The position numbers and the translations under genes are program-made. 11,827 nt of DNA, taken from NCBI GenBank assembly GCA_021817355.1, contig JAKAVI010000306.1, positions 1 to 11,827 on the forward strand, given 5' to 3'. This document shows positions 1 through 9,804 of the stretch, in pieces (the first letter of the stretch is position 1; every line of letters begins with the position of its first letter). The DNA is from Pseudomonadota bacterium (GTDB lineage Bacteria; Pseudomonadota; Alphaproteobacteria; Micropepsales; Micropepsaceae). The notes below the pieces were generated by a model, which ran no database searches, was not told the DNA's origin, and worked only from the letters and a program-made list of their open reading frames with translations.

Positions 1-1
1 T

Positions 2-160
2 TTCTTTCTGATGGCAATGGTGAAAGCCATTGTGCCGCGCTATCGCTATGACCAGCTCATGCGGTTGGGATGGAAGGTGTTCCTGCCGATTTCCTTAGTT
101 TGGGTGGTGATCACCGCTGGGTGGGTGATGGCCTTCCCGCATGGAATTGGAGCGTACTGA
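2..160 (+). CDS. nuoH: NADH-quinone oxidoreductase subunit H, C-terminal end (partial)
   Basis: This is the last 52 codons of the complex I membrane subunit NuoH; the rest lies upstream of the window. NuoH sits at the joint between the peripheral arm and the membrane arm and helps form the quinone chamber. The visible peptide contains the [17 protein letters not shown] segment near residues 14-30 of the fragment, a typical NuoH C-terminal motif that precedes the final transmembrane helix. That helix is also present ([11 protein letters not shown]). The stop codon TGA at 158-160 overlaps the nuoI start in a TGATG junction, which implies translational coupling. The following nuoI-N order supports the call. 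Reading starts at the first complete codon, base 2. Confidence 0.93.
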   Translation, partial: FFLMAMVKAIVPRYRYDQLMRLGWKVFLPISLVWVVITAGWVMAFPHGIGAY

Positions 161-648
161 TGGCGGTCTTGGACAGGAGAGCACGCTCTATCTTCCTGTG
201 GGAATTCATAAAGAGCTTTGGGCTCGCGATGCGCTATTTTTTCCGGCGCAAAGCCACGCTGAATTATCCGTTCGAAAAGGGGCCTCTGAGCCCGCGATTT
301 CGTGGCGAACATGCGTTGCGTCGTTATGCCAACGGGGAAGAACGCTGCATTGCATGCAAGCTCTGTGAGGCTGTTTGCCCTGCCTTGGCTATCACCATCG
401 AGGCCGAGCCGAGGGCGGATGGCAGCCGCAGAACCACGCGGTATGACATTGACATGGTCAAATGCATTTATTGCGGACTATGCCAGGAAGCCTGCCCGGT
501 CGATGCCATCGTGGAAGGACCAAACTTTGAGTTCGCGACGGAAACTCGCGAGGAACTGTTGTATGACAAGGACCGGTTGCTCGCCAATGGCGACCGCTGG
601 GAGCGAGAGATCGCTCAAAATCTGGAACTAGACGCGCCATACCGCTGA
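160..648 (+). CDS. nuoI: NADH-quinone oxidoreductase subunit I (2x[4Fe-4S] ferredoxin-type)
   Basis: This 162-residue subunit of the peripheral arm of complex I carries clusters N6a and N6b, which pass electrons towards N2 and the quinone. Two classic ferredoxin cysteine sets are visible: Cys63, 66, 69, 73 ([12 protein letters not shown]) and Cys102, 105, 108, 112 ([16 protein letters not shown]). The N-terminal amphipathic part ([26 protein letters not shown], in outline) matches the membrane-contacting region of the family. The frame stays open upstream to an ATG at 70, but that start would lie inside nuoH. The ATG at 160 overlaps the nuoH stop by one base and gives the length usual in Alphaproteobacteria and mitochondria, so I chose it. 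A 33-bp gap separates it from nuoJ. Confidence 0.96.
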   Translation: MAVLDRRARSIFLWEFIKSFGLAMRYFFRRKATLNYPFEKGPLSPRFRGEHALRRYANGEERCIACKLCEAVCPALAITIEAEPRADGSRRTTRYDIDMVKCIYCGLCQEACPVDAIVEGPNFEFATETREELLYDKDRLLANGDRWEREIAQNLELDAPYR

Positions 649-681
649 GCGGACGGGCGAGACGAGGGAGCCGGTGGGTCA

Positions 682-1290
682 ATGCTGCTAACGGAGATCG
701 CCTTCGATTTGTTCTCGGCGATCATGATCGCTTCTGCGTTCATGGTGATCGCCGCACGTAACCCCGTGCATTCGGTGCTATTCCTGATTCTGACATTTTT
801 TAACGCTGCCGCGCTCTTTGTGCTCCTTGGAGCAGAGTTTCTGGCGATGATCCTTTTGATTGTCTACGTGGGCGCAGTGGCGGTGTTGTTCCTGTTTGTG
901 GTGATGATGCTAGACGTCGACTTTGACGAGTTGAGGCGTGGCGCTCTGCAATATCTGCCATTTGGAACACTGGTTGGAATTGTGCTGATCTGCGAATTGA
1001 TATTGGTGGGAAGCGTTTGGTTTTTTGCGCCGGGAGCCTCGCATGCTTTGGCCCACGCAACGCCGGCAGGGCTTACCAACACGGCCGCGCTCGGTCGGAT
1101 TCTTTACACTGACTACGTGTATTATTTTCAGACCGCGGGCCTTATCCTGCTGGTTGCCATGATTGGGGCCATCGTTCTGACCTTGCGACACAAGCCCGAT
1201 GCACGGCGTCAAAGCATCGCAGTCCAGAATGCGCGTACTCGGCAAGACGCGGTGACGCTCGTTGAGATCGAGCCAGGTAGGGGAGCCTGA
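682..1290 (+). CDS. nuoJ: NADH-quinone oxidoreductase subunit J
   Basis: This 202-residue integral membrane subunit of complex I (ND6 homologue) has about five predicted hydrophobic segments. The family core is clear: [17 protein letters not shown] around residues 27-43, then GAEFLA at 50-55, Tyr62, and the strongly conserved [15 protein letters not shown] at 63-77. The last is the TM3 region whose pi-bulge is linked in structural work to coupling. The C-terminal tail after about residue 168 is hydrophilic and variable, which makes the protein slightly longer than the E. coli protein. A purine-rich GAGGGAG at 664-670 precedes the ATG by 11 bases. nuoK follows after two bases. Confidence 0.95.
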   Translation: MLLTEIAFDLFSAIMIASAFMVIAARNPVHSVLFLILTFFNAAALFVLLGAEFLAMILLIVYVGAVAVLFLFVVMMLDVDFDELRRGALQYLPFGTLVGIVLICELILVGSVWFFAPGASHALAHATPAGLTNTAALGRILYTDYVYYFQTAGLILLVAMIGAIVLTLRHKPDARRQSIAVQNARTRQDAVTLVEIEPGRGA

Positions 1291-1292
1291 AG

Positions 1293-1601
1293 ATGGCAAT
1301 TGGTTTATCCGACTATCTTGCCGTTGCGGCCATTCTCTTCACCATTGGGGTGTTTGGCATTTTTCTTAACCGCAAGAATATCATCGTCATCCTAATGTCT
1401 ATTGAACTGATCCTGCTGGCGGTCAACATCAATTTTGTGGCCTTCTCCGCCTATCTTGGAGATTTGGTAGGACAGGTTTTTGCCCTGTTTGTGCTCACTG
1501 TGGCGGCGGCTGAGGCGGCCATCGGCCTAGCCATACTCGTCGTTTACTTCCGCAACCGAGGTTCGATTGCGGTCGAAGACGTGAATTTGATGAAGGGCTA
1601 A
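1293..1601 (+). CDS. nuoK: NADH-quinone oxidoreductase subunit K
   Basis: This 102-residue, three-helix membrane subunit of complex I is the ND4L homologue and bridges NuoJ/H and NuoN in the membrane arm. The membrane-buried glutamates needed for proton translocation are present: Glu38 ([11 protein letters not shown]) and Glu74 ([11 protein letters not shown]), matching Glu36 and Glu72 of E. coli. The [17 protein letters not shown] segment is typical of the family, and the length is normal. A strong ribosome binding site, GGGGAG at 1280-1285, lies seven bases before the ATG and inside the end of nuoJ. The stop codon is followed by nuoL after three bases. Confidence 0.96.
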   Translation: MAIGLSDYLAVAAILFTIGVFGIFLNRKNIIVILMSIELILLAVNINFVAFSAYLGDLVGQVFALFVLTVAAAEAAIGLAILVVYFRNRGSIAVEDVNLMKG

Positions 1602-1604
1602 AGA

Positions 1605-3596
1605 ATGTACCTCGCCATTGTCTTTTTGCCCGCCCTTGGTGCGCTGATTGCAGGTCTGGGAGGATGGCTGATTGGCCACCGTGCCTCTGAGGTAATAACT
1701 ACGGCATTTCTTTTTGTTGCCGCTGCGCTGTCCTGTTATGTGTTTTATGATGTTGCCTTTTTGCATCACGGCGGCATTGTGCACATAGCCACCTGGATCC
1801 ATTCGGGTAACTTCAACGTCGACTGGACGCTGAGAGTCGATACGCTAACGGCTGTGATGTTGGTCGTAGTTACGGTGGTATCCAGTCTGGTTCACCTATA
1901 CTCGTTTGGCTATATGGCCGAGGACCCGGGGCGTTGGCGGTTCTTCTCCTATCTCTCGTTGTTCACCTTTGCGATGCTAGCACTGGTTACAAGCAACAAC
2001 TTCCTGCAGATGTTTTTTGGTTGGGAAGGCGTTGGCTTGGCGTCGTACCTGCTGATTGGATTTTGGTACACCAAGCCGGAGGCTTGTGCGGCCGCCATCA
2101 AGGCATTCGTCGTAAATCGGGTGGGTGATTTTGGCTTTGCCCTTGGCATTTTTGGTATCTGGTACGTTTTCGGGACCCTCAATTTTTCGACTGTGTTTGC
2201 AGCCGCGCCCCATATGGCAGGCAAAACCTTTATTTTTGCCGGTCACAACGTAGACATCATGACTACGCTGTGTCTGCTGCTGTTTGTTGGAGCCATGGGT
2301 AAGTCTGCCCAATTCCTTCTACATGTGTGGCTGCCCGATGCTATGGAAGGCCCAACACCAGTTTCCGCTCTTATTCATGCTGCGACGATGGTTACGGCGG
2401 GGGTATTTCTGGTCTGCCGTTGTTCCCCGATGTTCGAGCAGGCACCGTTTGCACTTTCGGTGGTTACATTCATAGGCGCTACGACAGCAATCTTTGCTGC
2501 GACGATTGGACTTTTCCAAAATGATATAAAGCGGGTCATCGCGTATTCTACCTGCTCGCAGCTAGGTTACATGTTTGCCGCCGCAGGCGTCTCTGCCTAC
2601 GGCAACGCGATGTTTCACCTCTTTACCCATGCCTTCTTCAAGGCACTGCTATTCCTGTCAGCCGGATCAGTGATTCACGCGGTCCATCATGAGCAGGATA
2701 TGCGCAAGATGGGCGGGTTGGCCAAACGTATCCCATTTACCTGGGCGACCATGCTGATTGGCAACCTTGCCCTGACGGGATTTGGGATTCCGTTTCTTGG
2801 GGTGGGAACATCTGGCTTCTACTCTAAGGACGGCATCATAAATGCGACGTTTGCGGCGACTACGCCGATGGCATCGTATGCATTCTGGATGACACTCCTC
2901 GCTGCTGGGCTGACGAGTTTCTATTCCTGGCGCCAGTTTCTCATGACCTTCCACGGCCGTTACCGCGGACTGGATCATGACCACGGTGATAACGGACACG
3001 CGTCTGATCATTCAGGACATCATGCCCCTCGACTCGAGGACATCCATGAGTCACCGCTGACCATGCTTATTCCGTTGGGGGTATTGGCTATTGGCGCAGC
3101 TTTTGCGGGCTGGTACTTCGATTATTCATTCGTCGGCCAGGGTGCGCAGGCATTCTGGAATGGTGCGATCGCTTACGTGACTGGGCACGGTGTAGCAGTA
3201 GCCTTGCCTGCTTGGGAGGAAGTTGCGCCCTTTGCAATGACGGCGGTGGGATTTGCCGTTGCTTGGTTTTATTACATTCTGCATCCGGAACGCCCCGCGC
3301 AGATGGCGGCCAAGCGAGGCATGCTTTATCTGTTCCTATATAACAAGTGGTACTTTGACGAACTTTACGACTTTATCTTTGTGCGTCCGACATTCTGGCT
3401 GGCCCGTACCCTCTGGAAAGTGGGCGACGGAGATATAATCGATGGTATTGGACCGGATGGCATTGCGGCCAGGGTGATGGATACAACCCGCGGCGTGGTC
3501 AAGATGCAGTCTGGATACGTATATCACTACGCCTTCGCAATGCTCATTGGCGTCGTCGGGTTAGTTGCGTGGTTTATGGTAGGGGGCGTGCACTAA
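1605..3596 (+). CDS. nuoL: NADH-quinone oxidoreductase subunit L
   Basis: This 663-residue protein is the distal antiporter-like proton-pumping subunit of complex I (ND5 homologue). Expected charged residues are visible: Glu141 ([14 protein letters not shown]), Asp175, Lys233 (GAMGKSAQ) and Lys408-Asp409 (GFYSKDGII). The proton-antiporter signature [20 protein letters not shown] starts at His240. The C-terminal part beyond residue about 520 carries further hydrophobic segments and the long lateral-helix region ([11 protein letters not shown] is a typical alphaproteobacterial NuoL motif). A His-rich hydrophilic loop occupies residues 457-484. AAGGG at 1593-1597 gives a ribosome binding site seven bases before the ATG. 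The stop TAA overlaps the nuoM ATG as TAATG. Confidence 0.97.
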   Translation: MYLAIVFLPALGALIAGLGGWLIGHRASEVITTAFLFVAAALSCYVFYDVAFLHHGGIVHIATWIHSGNFNVDWTLRVDTLTAVMLVVVTVVSSLVHLYSFGYMAEDPGRWRFFSYLSLFTFAMLALVTSNNFLQMFFGWEGVGLASYLLIGFWYTKPEACAAAIKAFVVNRVGDFGFALGIFGIWYVFGTLNFSTVFAAAPHMAGKTFIFAGHNVDIMTTLCLLLFVGAMGKSAQFLLHVWLPDAMEGPTPVSALIHAATMVTAGVFLVCRCSPMFEQAPFALSVVTFIGATTAIFAATIGLFQNDIKRVIAYSTCSQLGYMFAAAGVSAYGNAMFHLFTHAFFKALLFLSAGSVIHAVHHEQDMRKMGGLAKRIPFTWATMLIGNLALTGFGIPFLGVGTSGFYSKDGIINATFAATTPMASYAFWMTLLAAGLTSFYSWRQFLMTFHGRYRGLDHDHGDNGHASDHSGHHAPRLEDIHESPLTMLIPLGVLAIGAAFAGWYFDYSFVGQGAQAFWNGAIAYVTGHGVAVALPAWEEVAPFAMTAVGFAVAWFYYILHPERPAQMAAKRGMLYLFLYNKWYFDELYDFIFVRPTFWLARTLWKVGDGDIIDGIGPDGIAARVMDTTRGVVKMQSGYVYHYAFAMLIGVVGLVAWFMVGGVH

Positions 3597-5131
3597 TGAA
3601 TTTTCCGATTCTGTCGTTCGTCACCTTCCTCCCTCTTGTTGGTGCGCTCATAATCCTGGTGCTTCCTGGCAAGGACGAGGTGGCCGCGCGCAATGCACGC
3701 TGGATCGCATTGATCACAACACTCTTGGATCTAGTGGTCGCGTTTGTCATTTTGGCAAAATTCAATGGTCATACCGCTGCATTCCAATTCATAGAACAGC
3801 ACAAGTGGTTGGGCGGTGGAATCACCTACCATTTGGGAGTGGATGGCATCTCGGTGCTTTTCCTGGTGCTTACATCTTTTCTTATGCCGTTTTGTATTCT
3901 TGCCAGCTGGGAATCCATCCAACGTCGTGTCCCGGAGTATATGGTGGCGTTTTTGCTGCTGGAAACGCTGATGATTGGCGTGTTCTGTGCGCTCGATCTG
4001 GTTTTGTTTTACGTCTTCTTTGAAGGCGGTCTCATTCCCATGTTCATCATCATAGGTGTTTGGGGAGGCCCCCGTCGCGTCTACGCGAGCTTTAAATTCT
4101 TCCTCTATACGTTGTTGGGTAGTGTGCTCATGCTGCTAGCCGTCCTAATGATGTATTTCACCGCGCATACCACGGACATTGTCACACTTCTCCACACACA
4201 TTTTTCGTCAGCCATGCAAACGTGGCTATGGTTCGCATTTTTTGCGAGCTTTGCGGTCAAGATGCCCATGTGGCCGGTACATACCTGGCTGCCTGACGCG
4301 CATGTAGAGGCACCTACAGCGGGTTCGGTGATCCTGGCTGGGGTATTGTTGAAGATGGGTGGCTATGGATTTTTGCGGTTTTCCTTGCCGATGTTTGCGA
4401 GTGCCAGTGCCACCTATGCACCACTCATTTTTGTACTTTCCATCGTGGCCATAATTTATACGTCTTTGGTGGCCTTGGCGCAGACCGATGTAAAAAAGCT
4501 AGTGGCGTATTCGTCTATCGCCCATATGGGCTTCGTGACGATGGGAATTTTTACGCTGACGCAGCAGGGTCTAGATGGTGGCATCTTCCAGATGCTGAGC
4601 CATGGCCTTGTCTCCGGCGCATTGTTTTTGAGCGTAGGGGTCATCTACGATCGCATGCATACACGTGAAATTTCTGCCTATGGAGGGCTGGTGCAGCGTA
4701 TGCCGATTTACGCCGCATGTATGATGGTCTTCACACTCGCGAATGTTGGCCTTCCAGGGACGTCAGGGTTCATTGGAGAACTTCTGACATTGCTGGGCGC
4801 GTTTGCAACCAATACATGGATCGCAATTTTTGCGACTACAGGCGTCATTCTGTCCGCCACTTACATGCTTTATCTCTATCGGCGTGTAGTTTTTGGTGCC
4901 CTCGTCAGGCCCGCACTTGCAACCATCAAAGATCTCTCTCTGCGCGAGGTGGCGATTTTGGCGCCCTTGGTGATCTTGATCATTGCGTTCGGCATCTATC
5001 CAAAGCCTATCTTCGATATAACGAGCGTTTCGGTGGCCAACCTCATTCAGGAGCAGAAAATGGCGCTCGCCTATGATCACCACGAGACCTATGCGGCGAT
5101 TAAGCCGCTTTCCAAGGGGGTCGTGCGGTGA
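3596..5131 (+). CDS. nuoM: NADH-quinone oxidoreductase subunit M
   Basis: This 511-residue antiporter-like proton-pumping subunit of complex I is the ND4 homologue. The key channel residues are in place: Glu143 ([10 protein letters not shown]), Lys222 with the following [18 protein letters not shown] signature, and Glu395 ([15 protein letters not shown]). The length matches the family. An upstream in-frame ATG at 3569 would add nine residues encoded within nuoL; I prefer the ATG at 3596, because it forms a TAATG overlap with the nuoL stop and has an AGGGGG ribosome binding site at 3581-3586. The gene ends in a GTGA overlap with nuoN. Confidence 0.96.
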   Translation: MNFPILSFVTFLPLVGALIILVLPGKDEVAARNARWIALITTLLDLVVAFVILAKFNGHTAAFQFIEQHKWLGGGITYHLGVDGISVLFLVLTSFLMPFCILASWESIQRRVPEYMVAFLLLETLMIGVFCALDLVLFYVFFEGGLIPMFIIIGVWGGPRRVYASFKFFLYTLLGSVLMLLAVLMMYFTAHTTDIVTLLHTHFSSAMQTWLWFAFFASFAVKMPMWPVHTWLPDAHVEAPTAGSVILAGVLLKMGGYGFLRFSLPMFASASATYAPLIFVLSIVAIIYTSLVALAQTDVKKLVAYSSIAHMGFVTMGIFTLTQQGLDGGIFQMLSHGLVSGALFLSVGVIYDRMHTREISAYGGLVQRMPIYAACMMVFTLANVGLPGTSGFIGELLTLLGAFATNTWIAIFATTGVILSATYMLYLYRRVVFGALVRPALATIKDLSLREVAILAPLVILIIAFGIYPKPIFDITSVSVANLIQEQKMALAYDHHETYAAIKPLSKGVVR

Positions 5132-6567
5132 ATGCCATTGAGACCGACTTGTTGATACTGCTCCCGGAGCTGATCGTTGCTTGCAGCGCGCTCATGCTGC
5201 TTCTTGCTGGCGCTCTTATGGGAGAACGCATTTCTGGCGCTATTTCTTGGGCCGGAGTGGTGGTGTTTGCGGCCTCTGCCTATTTTGTAGTGACCGGTAA
5301 TGGCTCTGTGACCGCATTCCATGGTGCCTTCGTTGTGGACGGCTTTTCGCGGTTCGCCAAAGAGCTCATTCTTCTGGGCTCCGCGCTGACGCTTCTTATG
5401 TCACGCAGGTTTATGGCGGATGCGAAGCTTATGCGCTTCGAATTTCCCGTTCTGGTGCTGCTATCGACGTGCGGCATGATGCTGATGGTTTCCTCAGCAA
5501 GCTTTATTTCTCTCTACATGGGTTTGGAGCTGCAAAGCCTTTGTCTCTACGTATTGGCGTCGTTTAATCGGGACAACTTGCGTTCAAGTGAAGCCGGAAT
5601 GAAATATTTTGTGCTCGGGGCCTTGTCGTCGGGAATGATGCTATACGGCATTACTTGGATTTATGGGTTCACTGGTTCAACCGAATTTGTCACGATTGCC
5701 CATGTGGTTCAGGCCGGCACGGAATCAGTGGGCCTCATCGTCGGTATCGTATTCCTGGTCGCAGGGCTTGCGTTCAAGGTGTCCGCGGTACCCTTTCACA
5801 TGTGGACGCCGGACGTCTATGAGGGCGCGCCAACGCCGATCACGGGCTTTTTAGCCATGGCGCCGAAGGTTGCCGCCATGGCGCTTTTCCTTCGCGCAAT
5901 GGTTGTGCCATTTCCTCACGTGCAGGCTCAGTGGCAGCAGATCATTATTTTCATCTCTGCAGCGTCCATGATTTTGGGCAGCTTCGCTGCCATTGGGCAG
6001 AGCAATATCAAGCGCCTGATGGCGTACAGCTCAATTGGGCATATGGGTTATGCACTGCTGGGGTTGGTCGCCGGCTCTGTAGCTGGATTTAAGGGCGTTC
6101 TCATCTATCTGATGATTTATCTGATCTCGAACGCTGGTGTATTCATCGTCATCATGGCGATGAAGCGTGATGGCAAGCAACTCGAAACGATCTCGGATTT
6201 GGCGGGCTTGTCCAGAACCCAGCCGCGTCTTGCTTTTGCTTTTGCAGCGCTCATGATCTCTCTCGCGGGAATACCCCCTCTTGCTGGATTCTGGGCGAAA
6301 TTCTACGTCTTTTTGGCGGTGATAGAAGCCGGGCAGTATTGGCTTGCTATCTTGGGTGTCCTGACAAGTGTCGTGGGTGCGTACTACTATTGGCGTATCG
6401 TCAAGATTATGTATTTTGACGAACCGGCTCAGCCATTTGACGGCAATCTGGGCTTTGTCAACGGACTGATCCTGACCTGCGTGGCAGCGTTTACACTCTT
6501 CTTTGTCGTCTTTGGTGGTCCGCTTATTGCCTCCGCCGGCGCTGCTGCGGCTACATTGTTGCCGTGA
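5128..6567 (+). CDS. nuoN: NADH-quinone oxidoreductase subunit N
   Basis: This 479-residue antiporter-like subunit of complex I is the ND2 homologue and the last of the nuo series. Visible functional positions are Glu134 ([14 protein letters not shown]), Lys217 ([12 protein letters not shown]), the [10 protein letters not shown] signature at 228-237 and Lys391 (GFWAKFYVF). The start is GTG, sharing four bases (GTGA) with the nuoM stop. AAGGGGG at 5114-5120 is a strong ribosome binding site seven bases upstream, so the GTG start is convincing. About fourteen hydrophobic segments are expected from the family and the sequence is consistent with that. The stop again overlaps the next gene as GTGA. 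Confidence 0.96.
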   Translation: MNAIETDLLILLPELIVACSALMLLLAGALMGERISGAISWAGVVVFAASAYFVVTGNGSVTAFHGAFVVDGFSRFAKELILLGSALTLLMSRRFMADAKLMRFEFPVLVLLSTCGMMLMVSSASFISLYMGLELQSLCLYVLASFNRDNLRSSEAGMKYFVLGALSSGMMLYGITWIYGFTGSTEFVTIAHVVQAGTESVGLIVGIVFLVAGLAFKVSAVPFHMWTPDVYEGAPTPITGFLAMAPKVAAMALFLRAMVVPFPHVQAQWQQIIIFISAASMILGSFAAIGQSNIKRLMAYSSIGHMGYALLGLVAGSVAGFKGVLIYLMIYLISNAGVFIVIMAMKRDGKQLETISDLAGLSRTQPRLAFAFAALMISLAGIPPLAGFWAKFYVFLAVIEAGQYWLAILGVLTSVVGAYYYWRIVKIMYFDEPAQPFDGNLGFVNGLILTCVAAFTLFFVVFGGPLIASAGAAAATLLP

Positions 6568-7298
6568 GCGCAGTCTGGCCGCCTGGGTATGGTCGAATAG
6601 AGTTCGAGGAACTGGATTCAACCAATGAAGAGGCCCGGCGCAGGGCTAAGGATGGTGCGTGCCTACCGCTGTGGATTAGAGCCGATCGCCAGAGCCGGGG
6701 ACGAGGGCGCCGTGGACGTAGCTGGTCGAGCGGTAGTGGTAACCTGGCAGCCACGTTACTGATGCGCCCGGAGTGCAGTATCGCCCAGTGTGCCCAATTG
6801 TCTTTTGTTACAGCTATTTCAGCGACTCATGCCGTACGCAGGTTCGCTGACGGCGTTGAGGTCAAATGGCCTAACGATGTTCTGGTTCGGTCGCGGAAAA
6901 TTGCTGGGATTCTGTTGGAGACCGCAGGCACGGTTGTGCCCGAGTACCTTGCGATTGGAGTTGGAATCAATCTGGCTACACATCCCGCCGAAAGCCTCTT
7001 TCCGGCCACCAGCCTTGCTGCGCTTGGCGTCGCCGTTCCATCCGCGCGGGAAATGTTGTCTGAACTCGCGGTCTGCTTTGCAAGATGGTACGAGGTATGG
7101 CGGACTGACGGCTTTGAACCGATCCGGGTAGAATGGATGGGGCAGGCAGCAAGACTTGGGGAGCCCATACATGCACGGCTATCAGAATCAGAGGTGTACG
7201 GCGTTTTCGAAGGTATCGACGAAAACGGTGCGTTGTTATTGCGGCAGGAGCAACACATCGTCACCATAGCGGCCGCAGACGTGTACTTCGGGAGCTGA
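6564..7298 (+). CDS. birA: Biotin--[acetyl-CoA-carboxylase] ligase (monofunctional BirA)
   Basis: This 244-residue enzyme activates biotin with ATP to biotinyl-AMP and transfers it to the lysine of biotin carboxyl carrier domains, as in acetyl-CoA and propionyl-CoA carboxylases. The adenylate-binding loop GRGRRGRSW is at residues 46-54, the catalytic KWPND at 101-105 followed by KIAGILLE, and IGVGINL at 131-137. A small C-terminal SH3-like part follows. The N-terminal winged-helix DNA-binding domain of E. coli BirA is absent, so it should be an enzyme only and not the biotin repressor. The GTG start lies in a GTGA overlap with nuoN and has no clear ribosome binding site, so translation probably depends on coupling. 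The length is typical of this single-function class. Confidence 0.92.
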   Translation: MSAVWPPGYGRIEFEELDSTNEEARRRAKDGACLPLWIRADRQSRGRGRRGRSWSSGSGNLAATLLMRPECSIAQCAQLSFVTAISATHAVRRFADGVEVKWPNDVLVRSRKIAGILLETAGTVVPEYLAIGVGINLATHPAESLFPATSLAALGVAVPSAREMLSELAVCFARWYEVWRTDGFEPIRVEWMGQAARLGEPIHARLSESEVYGVFEGIDENGALLLRQEQHIVTIAAADVYFGS

Positions 7299-7299
7299 G

Positions 7300-8091
7300 A
7301 TGCTACTCGCGATCGATGCTGGAAACACAAATATTGTATTTGCCGTACATGACGGTTCCGGAATTCGGGCGGAATGGCGGGCAATGACCAAGACTGCGCG
7401 GACAGCGGATGAATATGCGGTAATTCTACATCAGTTGTTCGAAACGGAAAACCTTAGTTTTCGCGATATCGATGCTGGCATTATCGCGACGGTCGTTCCT
7501 GCAATTCTTTTTGACCTGCGCCAACTTTGCCGTCACTACCTCAAGTGTGAGCCGCTCGTTGTCGGTGATCCAGATGTCGATCTGGGCATAAGTGTCAATA
7601 TAGATCGCCCAGAAGCTGTCGGCGCGGACCGTCTGGTTAATGCCGTTGCCGCACATGAACGCTACCCGGGCGCCCTGATCGTAGTTGATTTCGGGACGGC
7701 CACGACATTCGACGTCATCAGTGAGAGCGGCGACTACCAGGGCGGCGTAATTGCCCCCGGGGTTAATCTCTCTGCGGAAGCGTTACATCAGGCCGCCGCC
7801 ATGCTGCCCCGAGTAGCTATTCAGAGAACCCAGGCGGTCATTGGAAAGGACACGGTCCCGGCTATGCAATCTGGCCTTTACTGGGGCTATGTGGGTCTGA
7901 TCGAGGGCTTGATCGAGCGTATCAAGGCGGAATACGGAAAGGCCATGACGGTCATTGGAACAGGTGGGCTAGCTAGCCTCTTTCACAAGCAAACTTCGGC
8001 GATTGACCATCTGGATCCAGATCTGACCATCCGCGGATTAATCCTCATTTATGGCAGAAATTCGGGCAAGCGGGAGCGGTCCGCCCCTTGA
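7300..8091 (+). CDS. coaX: Type III pantothenate kinase
   Basis: This 263-residue cytosolic kinase phosphorylates pantothenate, the first step of coenzyme A synthesis. It belongs to the ASKHA fold. The phosphate-binding motif DAGNTN is at residues 6-11, the pantothenate-site motif RPEAVGADRLVNAVAA at 103-118 contains the likely catalytic Asp110, and VVDFGTATTFD is at 128-138. TGG at 221-223 fits the adenosine motif. GGGAG at 7290-7294 serves as ribosome binding site, five bases from the ATG, and only one base separates the gene from birA. Type III enzymes are not feedback inhibited by CoA and need a monovalent cation, as known for the family. The stop overlaps rnj. Confidence 0.94.
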   Translation: MLLAIDAGNTNIVFAVHDGSGIRAEWRAMTKTARTADEYAVILHQLFETENLSFRDIDAGIIATVVPAILFDLRQLCRHYLKCEPLVVGDPDVDLGISVNIDRPEAVGADRLVNAVAAHERYPGALIVVDFGTATTFDVISESGDYQGGVIAPGVNLSAEALHQAAAMLPRVAIQRTQAVIGKDTVPAMQSGLYWGYVGLIEGLIERIKAEYGKAMTVIGTGGLASLFHKQTSAIDHLDPDLTIRGLILIYGRNSGKRERSAP

Positions 8092-9743
8092 TGGAATCAC
8101 ACGGCGACGAATTGGTTTTTCTGCCACTTGGCGGGGCAGGCGAAATCGGTATGAATTTTAACGTCTACGGCTTCGGCGCTGACGTTGAAAAAAAATGGAT
8201 AGTGGTTGACTGCGGCGTCGTCTTTGGGCGAGAGGGACAGGCACCTGGGGTAGACCTCATTATGCCAGATATTTCATATCTGGCTGAACTGCGCAAAGAT
8301 GTTTTGGGAATTGTACTTACTCACGCGCACGAGGATCACATTGGAGCAATTCCCTATCTGTGGCCACTGCTGCGCTGCCCGGTTTATGCGACCGCCTTCA
8401 CCGCCGAACTTGTACGTAACAAACTGACAGATGCCGGTCTCGAAAAGCAGTGTCCAATCTACATTGTCCCGCTGGGAGGGCATATCGACATCGGTCCATT
8501 TTCTATCGATTTTATCTCTATTACTCATTCAATTCCCGAACCTAATGCGTTGGCGATAGCCACTCCCTTGGGCACAGTCGTCCATACCGGTGACTGGAAG
8601 CTCGATCCGGAACCATTGGTCGGTGAGTTGACGGATGAAATTCGCCTGCGTCGCCTCGGTGATGAGGGTGTACTCGCACTAATTTGTGATTCAACCAATG
8701 CTCTTGCACAGGGCCATTCAGGTTCCGAGGCCAAAGTCCGCCGTTCTATTGGCGAACTGATACAAGGACTGGAAGGACGTGTTGCAGTGACCGCATTTGC
8801 TTCCAACGTTGCACGGTTGGATACGATCGCAAAGGCAGCTAGTGCTGCAGGTCGCGAAGTCTGTCTGGTGGGACGATCCATGCATCGGATCATAGGCGCG
8901 GCTAGGGCTAGCGGTTATCTCAAAGATTTTCCTGCCATAATTAACGAAGGTGATGCTGCCCAGTTGCCAGCTCGGCATGTTCTGTACCTCGTTACTGGCA
9001 GTCAAGGAGAGCCGCGCGCAGCCTTGTCGAGGATTGCTCAGGGCCAGCATCCGACTGTGTCTCTAGGTCCGGCCGACACGGTCATATTCTCCTCACGGAT
9101 CATTCCAGGAAATGAGTTGGCGATATTTGCGCTGCACAATCAACTCGCTTCTCTTGGCGTAACAATCCTGACCGAGCAGGACCATTTTGTTCATGTCTCC
9201 GGCCATCCCTGCAGGGATGAGTTATCCGAGATGTATCGCTGGGTTCGACCGAAGATCTCGGTCCCAGTTCATGGCGAGCTGCGTCACATGACCGAGCATG
9301 CCAGGCTAGCGCTTGCCCTTCAGGTGCCTGAGGCGGTGGTGTTGGCCAACGGTCAAATGCTGAGGCTGGCACCGGGAAAAGCGGAGATTATTGATGAAGT
9401 GCCAGCTGGCAGACTGTGTCTCGACGGGCGCGTGCTTGTTCGGGAGGGCGATGGGATCGCTCGGCAGCGTAGGGCCTTGGCGTTTGCAGGTCTAATTGCG
9501 GTGACGCTGGTTCTTGACGTTAAGGGAAAGATCCGTGCGGAGCCGGCAATTTTACTTGAAGGCATTCCAGATGAGGTCCGAGATCCTATCCGTGCGGCCA
9601 TTCTGGAGACCTTAAGACGCTATAATCCGAAGAGGGCCGATGAGCAGGCGCTGGGTGAGGCCGTCAGGCGTTCTGCGAGAAAGGCCGCACAGAACGTCTG
9701 GGATAAGAAGCCGGTGACCCGGGTAGAGGTAGTATGGGTTTGA
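8091..9743 (+). CDS. rnj: Ribonuclease J (metallo-beta-lactamase/beta-CASP)
   Basis: This 550-residue exo- and endoribonuclease acts in mRNA decay and, in studied Alphaproteobacteria, in 16S rRNA 5' maturation. The metal-binding motif HAHEDH is at residues 78-83, with further ligands His146 (ITHSIPE), Asp168 (HTGDWKLDP) and His394 (VPVHGELRHM). The beta-CASP region runs from about 195 to 375 and includes TGSQGEPRAALSRIA and HVSGHPCRDEL. A C-terminal domain follows, with weaker conservation, ending in an RVEVVWV strand. A TTG directly before the ATG (8088) could also start it, but the ATG at 8091 overlaps the coaX stop as TGATG and is preferred. Length agrees with alphaproteobacterial RNase J. 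Confidence 0.95.
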   Translation: MESHGDELVFLPLGGAGEIGMNFNVYGFGADVEKKWIVVDCGVVFGREGQAPGVDLIMPDISYLAELRKDVLGIVLTHAHEDHIGAIPYLWPLLRCPVYATAFTAELVRNKLTDAGLEKQCPIYIVPLGGHIDIGPFSIDFISITHSIPEPNALAIATPLGTVVHTGDWKLDPEPLVGELTDEIRLRRLGDEGVLALICDSTNALAQGHSGSEAKVRRSIGELIQGLEGRVAVTAFASNVARLDTIAKAASAAGREVCLVGRSMHRIIGAARASGYLKDFPAIINEGDAAQLPARHVLYLVTGSQGEPRAALSRIAQGQHPTVSLGPADTVIFSSRIIPGNELAIFALHNQLASLGVTILTEQDHFVHVSGHPCRDELSEMYRWVRPKISVPVHGELRHMTEHARLALALQVPEAVVLANGQMLRLAPGKAEIIDEVPAGRLCLDGRVLVREGDGIARQRRALAFAGLIAVTLVLDVKGKIRAEPAILLEGIPDEVRDPIRAAILETLRRYNPKRADEQALGEAVRRSARKAAQNVWDKKPVTRVEVVWV

Positions 9744-9791
9744 ACTGGCTTGTCGGATGTGATCAAGGGCTTTAGATAGATAGTGCTTTTC

Positions 9792-9797
9792 GGGGAG
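9792..9797 (+). promoter_or_regulatory. Ribosome binding site deciding the mce start
   Basis: GGGGAG lies one base before an ATG at 9799, too close for initiation, and seven bases before a second in-frame ATG at 9805, which is the usual distance. This favours the second ATG. The 55-bp gap after rnj (9744-9798) shows no convincing hairpin or promoter. Confidence 0.6.
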
Positions 9798-9804
9798 CAT
9801 GCGG

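Noticed and set aside
70..159. Upstream in-frame extension of nuoI giving a 192-residue protein
   Set aside because: The extra 30 residues are the coding sequence of the nuoH end read in another frame; the ATG at 160 has the usual overlap and gives the family length.
6031..6621. 196-codon open frame on the minus strand over nuoN and birA
   Set aside because: It is antisense to well-supported genes, has no recognisable domain, and its composition (many Arg, Ser, Gln, His) is typical of a shadow frame.
6827..7384. 185-codon open frame on the minus strand over birA and coaX
   Set aside because: It is antisense to two clear enzyme genes and its translation has no domain or hydrophobic pattern.
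8088..8090. TTG start of rnj one codon before the ATG
   Set aside because: The adjacent ATG at 8091 is a better start codon and forms a normal TGATG overlap with coaX; the difference is one residue.
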